Shown piece after piece: positions 24,201-35,540 of a stretch of DNA of 64,000 nucleotides. The stretch is from Golubevia sp. BC0850 (taxonomy: Eukaryota > Basidiomycota > Exobasidiomycetes > Golubeviales > Golubeviaceae): contig JAAVVG010000010.1 of assembly GCA_012976225.1 (NCBI GenBank), forward strand, positions 744,001-808,000. The letters are read 5' to 3'. How positions within the stretch are numbered: position 1 is the first letter of the stretch; each line of letters starts with the position of its first letter. The translations under genes were made by a program, and so were the position numbers. The notes beneath the pieces were generated by a model. That model searched no databases and was not told the DNA's origin. It worked only from the letters and a program-made list of their open reading frames with translations.

Positions 24201-27200
24201 TTTCTACTCCTCAACCTCTTCAACTTCAAACACTTTAGTCAGTCGAGTTCTTTCTCTTGCAAGCTGGCACAAGCCTACTCTCATCTCTCTTGCTGACTTG
24301 TTAGAGACGTTGAGTCTCAAGAGTATCTCCATACCTCTACCTCTACCTAAACCCCATGAAATCGTAGACTCGCTCACAAATGCATTCATGAGCGGTGACG
24401 GAGAAAGAAGATTGAGCTCTCTGAAAGTCCTTAAAGAATGCGAAAGTTTTCATCAAAAAGATGGTGGCCTTTATGAGAAAGTTTTAGAGGTTGAGAAGAT
24501 CGAGTTGAGCGTTGAAATGATTAGAGACAGAAATGTTAGGATGAGAAATCTCGGTAGAGAAGTAGAGAGATTATCAAATCTTAAATCGAATTCAATCTCA
24601 GAGGAAGAATTCAAGTCTTCAGTCAATTCAGTCATCAAATATCTAGTCGGAAGTTTCAAGCTCAACTTCAAACCAGTTTGGGAAGAAAGTAGAAAGACTC
24701 TTATCGATCTCAGTGCTTCCATTCATTGGGAAAAGCAAGTTTGGGATATCTCTTTCAACGAAATGTTGATCTGTGGGAATGAGAATGTTGGAACTAATCA
24801 AGAGAATCAGATTCCAGAAGTCGAATGGAACGAAGTTATCAGAAGTTTGGCCAGCAAAACCAATCTCAATTCTGGCTTAGATGAAGATCACGAAGAAGAA
24901 GAAGAAGAAGACCGATCTGAACAGGAAGAGGAAGAAGAAGTCGATCCAGATGCTGCTAAACAATTCATAGATCCTCAACTCTCTTCAAGGCGTAAAGCCA
25001 TTAGATCACATCTCTCTGCTCATCTTCAGAAATCAGAAATATCGTTGCCATTTTATGAAGAAGTCATGGATAAGCAGAGGTTTAATGAAAGACTCGACTT
25101 GATCAATTATGAAGCTCAAGTCTTAGCACTTTATGAGAAAATTCCAAGGACTGTGGAGAAGAACAACAAGGAGTTCTTGGAAGTCTTCTTCGAAAGAGTC
25201 CCTTATAGACCGGAGGAAGATGAGGACGAAGAGATCGAAGAAGAGGAGGAGGCTGAAGTAGAGGAAGATCAGGAGGATTCATCCAAAGAAGACGAGGAGA
25301 AGGAAGAAGAAGAAATCGGATCGAAGCAGATTGCTAAGCCTATCAGCAAGAGCTCTTCAACTCCAAAGCTATCTTTGCTTCAAAGACGATCTCGTCTCTG
25401 CTCTTACCTCTCAGTCTTCTCCAAGTTCGGCAATCCAAAAGCGCTCTCTCGTTCTGCAGAACTTCATTCCTTTCTCTACGAGTTATGCTCACTAGGAGAT
25501 GCTAAAGTTCAGAAGCTAGCTTTGGATTGTGTTCTAACATGGAAGAATCCATCACAAACACCTTACGCAGAGAGAATGAAGAACCTTCTCGATCCGAGCA
25601 AATTCAGAGATGAATTGACTGGATTTACTCTCTCCAGCGAAGCTGATTTCGAAGCTGGCTTAGGTGGTGGAAAACCAAAAGGAAACAAAGGTGGATTCAA
25701 AGAATCGAACAAAGAGATCAAGGTACAAGAAAATGATAGGCAACACCTAATGCCGCTAGTTCTGAGACTTTTCTTTGGTCAGATGGTTTCTAGAAGGGGT
25801 AAGAACACTTCAGGTGCTGGTCAAGCTGCTAGGAAAACTGCAATCTTGATCGCTCTCGTCGGTTGCCCTGGAAAGGAACTTGGAACTCTAGTCGATTTAA
25901 TGTTGGATGCTTTCGATGATCAGAAGCCAACGTTTGACAGTGAAGGAAGATTCCAACTAGCTAAAGAAGCTCCAAAAGCCTCGACCAAGAGACAAATCGG
26001 ATTCTTATCTCTACTCGGTGACGTGCTGAAGCATCTAGGTTTAGTTCTGGTTGATTATTGGCCTCAATTAATAGGCGTCACTTTAAATCTCACCAACTAC
26101 AATCAACAGAAAGCATCTCAAGGAAAGGGATCTATCACTCAACCAGCTAGGAACATCAGACAATTAGGATTAAAGAGACTAGCCGAATTCTTCAAGAAGC
26201 CAATCTTCTTCGATTGGAAACCTTTCCTCTCTATCATCTTCAGTGAAATCGTCTCTCCCAAACTCTCTCTCCTCAGAGTCGAAAGTATCCAGAATCCTTC
26301 TGCTCTTCTAGATTTGATTCATACCTGGTCAAGCAAGTCGGATACCATTCACCTGCTAGTAAGCGGAGACAAGACTCTTTTACCTAATCTTTATGCCTGT
26401 TTAAATTCTACCGGAGTCAAGCCTCTGGTCATCACTAGGATTCTAGACGTGGTCGAACGAGCTTTGACTGTCGCAGAAGAAGAGAAGCAAGCTCGTGGAA
26501 TGGGTGAAGAAGCTGAACAAGAAAACGTTTTGAACTCTATCGTCAGACCTTATGTCAGTTCCCTTCTATCGAACATTGGTCCCCTGGTTCATAAGACAAG
26601 CAGTCTATCAGGTGCAGCTGCTATCGCTTCTCAGAAGGACATCTTGTTGAAAAGGGAAATCTCTCTGCTTTCAGCAGTAGCTCCTTTCGTTACCCTCTCA
26701 GCCGATGCCTCCGAACTTCTACGAATCCTAAGTCCAATGGTCAAGAAAGGAAACAAGGTCGTTAATGAGAAGACCAAAGTCGATTTACTTGGAATCTTCA
26801 GAGACCTGCTTCTTTTGACACCGGAGTTCAGAGATTCCAAATCCGAAACCTTCAAAATTCATTACGATCTCTTCTCAGGTTTGTTCGCAAGTCTTAGGTC
26901 TAGGGCAGCTAGGATCAGTTTGGTTGAAGCTTTCGTCCAATTCAAAGAAATTGATGGCTCATTGGAGAAAGTCACTGGCTGGACCAAAGCTCTGAATTCT
27001 TTCAGCACCAAGAGATTAGAAGAATACGATTTCGATAAACGTTTAGATGCTTTCGATGAGATTAACTCTGAAATCGAGAACTTTCATTTGAAACTGACTT
27101 CAACTGAATGGCTTCCACTTCTTCACAACATGATTCATTTCGTTCAAGATGAACAAGAATTAGCAATCAGATCAAACGCAGGAACTACTTTGAAGAGATT

Positions 27201-30200
27201 CGTTCAAGCCGTTTCTACTTCAACTTCCTCAGATCCCGAATCGGAAGAAACTCTGGCTAAGAAGGATCTCTTCTTGAAAGTGGTTTACCCAGGTCTAAGA
27301 AAGGCTTTACGCTCCAAATCTGAGCTGGTTAGAAGAGAAGTTCTCGGAGTTCTGGCTGTCTCAGTCGAAACCTTAGGAGATGTTGGCGCTCTAGATGAAA
27401 TGAGAGGTCTATTAGCAGATGGAGATGCGGAAGCAAGTTTCTTCAACAACATCCATCATATTCAAGTTCATAGAAGAGCTAGAGCCTTACGTCGTCTTGG
27501 AGATGAAGCGTCAAAGGGAGTCTTGAAAAGCAAAACTATTTCAGATGTCTTAGCTCCTTTGATCGGTCATTTTCTGAATCCTGAGAACGTAGAGCTTCAC
27601 GATCCAAACTTGGTTAATGAGACTATCGCATGTCTTGGTAGACTATCAAAACAATTAGGTTGGAGTAACTACAACAATCTGCTTTGGAGGTATCTTCGTT
27701 TAGCCAATGAAAAGTCAGCTCACGAGAAGGTTTACGTCAGAGCTTCAATGTCAATCTTGGATGGATTCCACTTCTCGATGGAGGAACAAGCCGAAGTAGA
27801 AGTCAAGAAGAAACGGTCTGAAGGCGATGGAGATGCCGAAGGAGAAGCGAAGGAAGATGAAGAAGATGAGGGAGACGACGAAGCTGTCGATTCAGCAGAG
27901 GTTGCAGCTGCACAAGAAGCCAAAGCTAGAAGCGTCAAGATCTTGGATGCCGTCACTGGAAAACTCCTCCCATCTCTCATGAACTATCTTTCTCAAAAGG
28001 ACGACACCGACGATGCTGTCAGACTCCCAATCGCAGTCGGAGTGGTCAAAGTGGCCAAGTGTCTGCCTCCAGCAAAGAGAGAAGCTCACATCCACAAGCT
28101 TCTCAACACTCTCGCCAATGTTCTCAAGAGTAAAGCTCAAGATACTAGAGATCTAGGTAGAGAAACCCTCTGGAAGGTCTCTCTCCAGCTAGGTCCTTCC
28201 TACTTTCCAGCGATGGTCAAGGAGCTTCGCCGATCTCTCACTCGTGGTCCTCAACTGGCGGTTCTAGCTTTCACAGTCCACGCTCTTCTAGTTCATATGA
28301 TGACTTCAGCCGAGAACGCTTTAGTCGCTCTGGATCAAGGTATCGAAGACGTAGTTCACGTTGCTACTGAAGACATCTTTGGTCACACTGCCGAGGATCG
28401 AGACGATCCAGGATACAAGTCTAAGATGAGAGAAGTTCGTCAAAGTAAGAGTATGGATACTTTCGAACAACTCTCCAAGATCGTAGTTCCTCATAGGATG
28501 AACAGCGTTCTCCTTCCTCTCAGGGACATCATGCAACAAACCGAGATTCTAAAGGCCATGAAGAGCATCGATGATGTTCTCAGAAGAGTTGCAGCTGGAA
28601 TTAACGCAAATCTTCACTTCGATTCTTCCGCTCTTCTAGTTCTTTGCCATACTCTCATCAGTCGTAACGCTGCCTTTCTTCAACCAAGAAAGCAGACTGG
28701 TGCCAAGGTTGGAGCCAAGGGTGGCCCTCTCGCTGGTTACAAGTTCGCAGTTCTTCTGAAGAGGAAAGAAGTCGAAGCTGCTCAAGGAGCTGGAAGAGAT
28801 CACTACGCAAGGAACGCTCATCGGTTCGTAGCTTTCGGGTTGGACCTTCTCGTCACTGCTTTGAGGAGAGCAAGATTCGACTTCGCTGATAATCAGGTTC
28901 TAGCTAAGATCGACCCGATGGTCTCAGCAGTTGGAAACACTCTCTATGCTACCGAATTTGGAGTACTTAATCTAGGACTTAAGGCTACAGGAGGTCTTCT
29001 CAAGTGTCCCGTTCCTTCTCTTCCTCCAAGTCTTCCAATCTTTCTCAAGCAGATCTTCGCCATTATCCACAGAAGTGGAACTGCTCAATCAGACATCACC
29101 CAGACAGCTCTCAAGACTCTCACCTCAATTCTGAGAGAGTGCAAAGATGCCGACATCAAAGAGAAGCAATTGACGGAACTTTTGGCTTTGATCCTTCCAG
29201 ATCTAGAAGAACCTATTGCTCAATCAACGCTATTCGGACTGCTCAGAGCCATCGTCACTAGGAGATTCGTAGTTCCAGAAGTTTACGACGTAATGGACAA
29301 GGTCGCAGAGATGCTGGTCACCAATCAAAGCGGACAAGTTCGAGAACTCTGCAGAGCCACCTTCCTTCAATTCCTTCTCGATTACCCTCAAGGTAAAGGG
29401 CGTCTGAAGAATCAGATGGCTTTCTTAGCTAAGAATCTCTCTTACGTATACGAAAGTGGTAGACTGAGTGTCATGGATTTAATCTCTGCAATCTTCTCCA
29501 AGTTCAGTGATGATGTCATTCGAGAGCATTCCGATCTGTTCTTCGTAGCTTTGGTCATGGTTCTAGCAAATGATGAGTCTTCAAAGTGCAGAGAGACTGG
29601 ATCCAAACTCCTTCGAACTCTCGTCGGTATGCTGGAGGAGAACCAGCTCAACAAATCGATTCAAATGACTCACGCTTGGTCCGGCCAGACTGAACGTCAA
29701 GAGCTCTCCAAGGTTGGAATGCAAGTCTACGGAATTCTGTTGGAAGGAGCTCCAGACTTCTCTTCCGGGTGGCTACCTAAAGCTTCACAGAACATTGGTT
29801 TAGCTCTCAAAGACTGTGCTGATGATCTTGAGACCCTAGAGACCTCTGCCGAATACGGAGAAGATCAAATGGACCTAGACGTGGACTGGCAACTACCTTA
29901 TCAAGCCCTTCAAGCTCTGACCAAGATTCACAAGGTCGATGCATCGCTAGTCTCGGAAGAAACTTGGGATTCGGTTCGTAGGTTGCTTCTATTCCCTCAC
30001 AAGTGGGTTAGAATCGCTGCTTCTAGACTGCTAGGATCTCTCTATTCAACTTCGACTCCTGTTGCTCCCTCAATGACAGCAGACATCAAGGATCCTTTGA
30101 GTTTCGTCGCTCTGACAGATTGCGCAAAGAAGCTGTCTCTTCAACTCAGAAGCTCAATCTTGGACGATAACCTTAGTCTGCAAATTGTCAAGAATCTTCT

Positions 30201-31228
30201 TTTCATTGGAAAATCTCTTGCATTGATCGAAGTTCGTTCGAAGCAGGTTGAGGACCTTGAGCAAGCTGTACAGGAGAATGGAGCTCCAGGTGAAGAGGGA
30301 GAAGATCCTGAGAATGAGATGGACAGGGATGACGAAGAAGACGACTCAGAGGACGAAGAGGAACAAATTGAAGCTGCAGCGAAGATCGATAACTCAGCTG
30401 GAATAGTTGAGAATCCTCTAGCTTGGCTATTCTCCAAGTTATCTCATCAAGCTCGTTCCTCACAACTTTCTAGAAAGCCTTCTGGTCCAGAGGTGAGTTC
30501 AGAACAGACTGGGTCTCTCACTTAAGGAAGCTTTCAACCTCACAATGACTAACTCAATCTCATCACTCCCCTTTCAATTGCTTCGACAGACGAAATGGTC
30601 TATTCAACCCTCTTCCATCCTCCGCTGGTTCGCAGCCATGTCTGCTCATCTAGAACCCTCAAGAGTTGAAACTTTTCTGCCTCACATCATCACTCCAATC
30701 CATCGCATTATAGATGACGAAACTATCAAGAATCCTCAGATGGGTGAGTGCTTTTCTTTTTTCTTTCTTTTATGTTCTCAAGCTTGATCTTTGAAGATGC
30801 AAGCATCAATCTGACTCTCTCTTCTCCTTTTCCCCGATCGTCTGGTTCTCTATAATCTACAGAGGAGTTGAAGACTCTGGCAACTGAAGTCCAAGATCTC
30901 ATTCAAGAAAGAGTGGGCACTTCCAAGTTCTCGACAGCTTATCAAATCGTCAGGAAACGTACTCAAGAAAAGCGTAGAGAAAGAAAGACAAACCGATTGA
31001 TGCAAGGTATCAAGAACCCAGAAGCTGCTGCTAAGAGAAAAGCTTACAAGAACGATGCTAAGCATGCTAGTAGGAAGAGGAAGAACAGTGGTTTTGCGTG
31101 AGTAGTCAAAGAGAAGCTACAGAGAGAAGGAGCTTTTACTGATCCTACCTGTCCACCCCCTGCTGTTTTCCCCGTTCCACAGCGATAGAAAAGATCGCAT
31201 CAAGCCTTTGAAGAGACATCGTGGTTAG
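21261..31228 (+). CDS. UTP20: UTP20, U3 snoRNP / SSU processome component, 3074 aa
   Basis: Very large HEAT-repeat protein of the small-subunit processome and 90S pre-ribosome, needed for 18S rRNA maturation. Exons are 21261-22577, 22942-23212, 23291-30492, 30590-30743, 30863-31097 and 31183-31228 (introns 364, 78, 97, 119, 85 nt), closing exactly at 3074 codons. The N-terminus has the family segment NHRHRYKSFNQRLSSLHIDV. The 7.2-kb exon 3 is helical-repeat sequence with acidic insertions near 24890-24950, 25210-25320 and 27780-27900. The C-terminus is basic. The last 46-nt exon adds DRKDRIKPLKRHRG; without it translation would stop at TGA 31099-31101. It is longer than yeast Utp20 (about 2490 aa), mostly through acidic insertions and a longer N-terminus. 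Confidence 0.93.
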
Positions 31229-31795
31229 GCAACAGTACATTTAAGCTTGAAAGAAAGGAAGGGGGGGGGATGAAGAGAGATAAAGAGTCGACATGTTCCA
31301 TCGTTTCGAAACAAACTTATCGTTTTATTGTTCCCTTTACATCATAGATCAAACAAACACTACAAACACAAAAGTACATAATCTTCAATTGCATTCTCTC
31401 TAATTCTTTACATTTTTCTTTCGGGCTGAGACTCAGTAAGACTTAATTCGTCTGATTCAAAAGTCGGCACAAACCGAGCAGGTAAAGATCATTCGCTTCG
31501 TGGTATTGATTGAAAAGTTGTACATTACAATTACAAGGGTCTGAAGAAGGGAAACCATAACGGGAACCTTAAAGGGAGAACTTCACTTGATTCCTTGATT
31601 GTTAGAGTCGATCGTATAAAGGTTCTCGAAGCATCTTGAAGAAGAGATTAAAGAGAACTGAGAAATTTGAACAGCACTTTGAAAGAGCAGAGAGAGAGAA
31701 AGAGAGAGAGAGAGGCAGAAGAAAAGCAGAAAGGAACGTCTAAAAGTTTAAAAATTGAGCTGGCATTGTCCGTGTAGATCTAATTCGAATCCTCC
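31229..31795. other. convergent 3' intergenic region
   Basis: Lies between the 3' ends of UTP20 (+) and the next gene (-). It holds a short G run at about 31261 and a GA-rich microsatellite at 31687-31716. A/T-rich stretches fit polyadenylation regions for both genes. No coding feature. Confidence 0.5.
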
Positions 31796-33233
31796 CTAGA
31801 CAATGGTGGCTTCATTACCTCGATCGGTGAATTCCTTCTCCTCAAACTCAGCATCCAAAGCTGCATTCTCAGCTTGTTTTAGAGCCGATTCTTTAGCTTT
31901 GATCTTCAATTTTTCATTCTCATCATTGACTACTTTCTCAACCTTCCCATCCGTTGGCTTCTCTTGCTTCGACTTTCCTTCGACGTCATTTGGGTTTTCA
32001 GTTGATCGATAAATCTCAGTTTGCGTAGCATCATTAACATTGACCTTTTCAACTTCATCCTCGTCCCCTCCCAACTTCCTCAAACTTTGTAAGATATTCC
32101 CACCAACAGTTACATATCTTCTACCACTTCTACCTTTACCTCTCGAATCTGAGAACATCAAATTAGATCTTTCCCAAGTTTCATCTCCATCTTCATGTCC
32201 GAATTTCGATTCCAGAATTTCACTTGAAAGTAAAGGTTTTTGATCTTCATCTTTGACTGTTCCTTTCCTTTGAGTCTGGGTTTGAGATATATCTTCTTGA
32301 GGGGAGGTTTGTCCTTTTATTTGATTTGAAGTTGGGTTCTCAAGTTGGGCTATTCGTCGAGCATCTTTGTCTGCTTTGTCTCTCTGAAAGCGAGATTGAG
32401 ATGGGTAGGGAAAAATTGGAGGAAGTGAAGAGTTGGAATCAGTCAACTTGAGGAATTCTTAGAGACACTTCATCAATGTTGCGGTCTGTAGATGAGAGGT
32501 CGAAGGGAGGAACGTCGAGGCTGTCCAACCCTTCCAAGGTCTAAGTCGCCTCTCGACCACCCTCCTCGTTCTACTTGGCTTCCTCCAAGCTGGTTCTACG
32601 TGCTGTTCCACTAATCCCTTCCCATCCGACGTCATTCCGATAAGAGGGGGAAACGAAAGCCCGGTACTCTCTACTCACCTGCCCAGAAGTCAAAATTCTA
32701 TCCTCACTCTTGCCAGCCAAGCCTTCCAACTTAACCGAACTCTTCTCATGTTCCAGATCTGAGCTTCCCTTTCTGGTAGAGTTAGAAGCCATACCATTCT
32801 GATTGAAGTGTAACTTCATAGCATCTCTAATCTTCTCTTCCAGACCCGAACCCGATCCAGTCCCATCTGCCGATCCATCCATCTGGCCATCGTTTGATGT
32901 GACTGTGTTTGCATTAGCTTCATTACTATCTGTATTGACATTAAGAGGGATTCCAGCACTGTTTGCAGAATTTCTGAGGAAAGCAGCTCTTTGGTTGTGT
33001 TTTCTTCTAGCTTGTTCTGCTAATTTCCCACCAGGAGCCCAATCTCTAGAAGGTTGAGAGAGGAATAAAGAATCTTTTGCCATTGGAGCGTTGAGTAAAA
33101 GATCCCTTGAAGCTGATACTGTATGCAGAATTGAGGATTGAAAGAGAAGAATTAGGAGTAAAAGTGAGATTGGAAGTGTGGAGGAAGACTGAGGTTTAGA
33201 GCAAGAGTTGCATATCCGTTTCCGATTCGGCAT
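31796..33233 (-). CDS. secretory-pathway protein of unknown function, 401 aa
   Basis: Two exons, 33233-32679 and 32446-31796, with a 232-nt intron (GTGAGT donor, CCTCAAG acceptor, phase 0). The ATG at 33233 gives a short Arg/Lys-rich start followed by a strongly hydrophobic stretch (about residues 20-41, with LLLLILLFQ), a signal peptide or signal anchor. The mature part is hydrophilic, rich in Ser, Asn, Gly, Glu and Lys. It contains RDWAPGGKLAEQARRKHNQR and, in exon 2, a Lys/Glu-rich predicted coiled coil near the C-terminus. I do not recognise a family. It is divergent from the dehalogenase-like gene, with 192 nt between starts. The acceptor choice is the least secure part. Confidence 0.7.
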
Positions 33234-33425
33234 CCTTAAGAGACTTGAATATGGAACCAAAGATCAAAGAGGAAGAAGAGGAAGAAGAGGAAGAGAGACT
33301 GTTGAAGTTGAGGAGAAGGAGAGAAGTCCACCGAAAGAATTCTATTCTCGTCAAAACGCTATCGATCTGTGTAGCTCCTGTTCCCGACCATCGACCATCA
33401 CTGACTGACACTTGATCTATTTAAG

Positions 33426-34697
33426 ATGTCTGAATTTCCAACAAGTTTCAAATCTCACTTGATCCAAATCCCATCTCCAATCAATGATCCAACTCTATCT
33501 CTCAAAATCCACGCTCTCCACTTCAAGCCCTCCTCAGCGCGAACCCGTCCGATCCTACTTCTACACGGGCACCCTCAAAACCACAGAATTTGGAGACATG
33601 TAGCCGATGCTCTGGTCAAACAATCCAATCGAAATCCAGATGCTTCGGCTTGGGAGATCATCATCCCTGATTTGAGAGGACATGGTGATTCTGAAGCTCC
33701 ACCGGCTATCGTAGAACTGGGAGCTCCGAACGAGCAAGTTGGAAAGGAGAGATACTCGAAGAGAGAAATGGGCAAAGATATGTTTGAAGTTATGTGAGTC
33801 GATAAGAGATTGATAGATGAAACTTTGAGCTGACATCGTCTTTCCAATCTTTCTAGGAAGCACTTCGGGCATACGGAAGGGTTCGATATTCTGGCCCACG
33901 ACAGAGGAGCTGTGAGGGTCTCCTTTCTTAACACGGTTTCTCAAATTGCAATTTCTATCATTTAACTGAACTGATATCTTCCTCCCGACTTCGCCATCGA
34001 TCTTTCAGAGAGTAGCTCATCGAATGAGCCTCGACGAACCTTCTCTAGTCAAATCGATGATTCTCCTCGACATCGCTCCAACCTTGGACCTCTATGAAAA
34101 AGCAGATTCAAGATTCGCCTCCATGTATTGGCATTGGTATTTCCTAATCCAGCCCGTACGTATCTCACCCATACACGGCTTGAACATGACTTTCGTCCTC
34201 AGCCCTTTCCCTACTGACTTCACCTTCCATTTCCATCCGTCATTTCTCAGTATCCAATGCCAGAACAACTGATCTTAGGTTCTCCATCAACCTACCTTTC
34301 AAAGTTAACAGAAGGGTTTCCCTCTGCCAACCTCCCAGCCTCAACATCAATCTTTTCGGACCAAGCTTTCGCTTCTTACCTCTCTCAAATGTCCAATCTA
34401 CCTCAAGTATCAGCTACTTGTTCAGATTATAGAGCTTCTGCTCCAGGAGGCCCTGATCTTACCCTGGATACTAAAGATAGAAAGGATGGGAAGGGTATTC
34501 AGTGTCGTACTAGGATTTTGTGGGGTAAGAAAGGGGTTAACGAATTACTTTTTGGGGATAGAACGCTGGAATTATGGAAGAATTGTTGTGTTGATAAGAG
34601 CAAGTGTACTGGCAAAGGTTTGAATGGCGGCCATTATTTGCCGGAAGACAGTTGGGAGGAGATTTTGGGGGAAGTGGAAAGCTTTTTTGGGAAGTGA
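33426..34697 (+). CDS. alpha/beta hydrolase, fluoroacetate-dehalogenase-like, 338 aa
   Basis: Exons are 33426-33793, 33857-33911, 34009-34155 and 34251-34697 (introns 63, 97, 95 nt). The HGHPQNHRIW oxyanion region and DLRGHGDSEAP are typical of the epoxide hydrolase/haloacid dehalogenase branch. The nucleophile motif HDRGAR gives Asp138 with Arg139 and Arg142. The acid is likely Asp162 (LLDIAPT), YWHW at 181-184 supplies a halide-site His-Trp pair, and the catalytic His is 318 (GGHYLPED). Asp-Arg-x-x-Arg plus His-Trp is the pattern described for fluoroacetate dehalogenase, where the arginines bind the carboxylate and His-Trp-Tyr holds the halide. So a haloacid or short carboxylate-bearing substrate is inferred; an epoxide hydrolase is the alternative. 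No targeting peptide is evident, so cytosolic location is likely. Confidence 0.85.
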
Positions 34698-34933
34698 AGG
34701 GGGAGAGCTTTCTGGTATCGACGAGGTGGAGAAATAAAATTGTAGCTGATCAATCCTTGTATCAAAGAATCAGTCTGTCAAGTCTCAGAAAGAGCTCTCT
34801 TGGGGTTGTAGCCGTGACTCGCGTGCAAAAGTAGAAGGCGGGAGATCAAAAAGATGAGACACAGTTAAAGAGACAAATACTCGACAAATTGAATTAAAAG
34901 GAAAAAGAGAGACCTCCGACAGTGTTGTATCAT

Positions 34934-35540
34934 TCAATAATCATCTTCGTCTCTGTAGCCATCATCGTAGCCATCGTCATTCCCATCTGAGTATCCACCG
35001 TCATCTTCGTAGTCATCGAAAGCATCTTGATAATCATCTTCTTCTTGGTAATCATCTTCGACTCCAACTTCGTCTTCATATTCTTCCACCTCTTCGATCT
35101 CCTCTTGAACATCCTCTTCTTCATGAGCTTCTTCGATTTGATGAATCTCTTCAACTTCGGGTTCCTGATCTTGAGCCTCTTCCTCGCTGTTCTCCTGTTC
35201 TTCCACCTCAGAATGAATCTCGTCTTCGGATTCGTTTCATGAAACTTGGCAATGATCTGATTCTACTTCTCGATCGTTCTGATGGAAAGCTGATTCGTCT
35301 ACGTGGGCAAACCAGTCCGATACCCAATTCTGTCTTCGTCGCTGTCTCCATCTTCCGGTTCAGATCCACTCCCTTCGACTATTTCTGATTGTTGATTGTT
35401 CTCTTGAGAGTCCTCTTCTCTTCTTCATTTACGTAGGCATATCGAGTCTGATATCCAGTGCCATCTTGATTTGATCCACTCCCATTGTGATCGTACATTT
35501 CTCTCTCTTCTTCCTCCTCGTCTGAATGAAGGTCTTGATG
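34934..35540 (-). pseudogene. decayed acidic C-terminal tail of the F-box/LRR gene
   Basis: Directly after the TAA that ends the 533-aa F-box gene, the same frame continues with Glu/Asp-rich coding-like sequence (HSDEEEEEREMYDHNGSG) for about 45 codons. Shifted frames then carry two related units, NGSGSNQDGTGYQTRYAYV and GSGSEPEDGDSDEDRIGYRT. It ends in an 89-codon acidic frame rich in DDY/EEE down to 34934. I infer a formerly longer protein with an acidic repetitive tail. The terminal acidic ORF alone is unlikely to be a gene. Confidence 0.5.

Noticed and set aside
31687-31716. GA-rich repeat as a regulatory GAGA element
   Set aside because: Simple microsatellite in a convergent 3' region; no promoter nearby.
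34934-35206. Acidic 90-codon ORF as an independent gene
   Set aside because: No proper start context; better explained as the old tail of the adjacent F-box gene.
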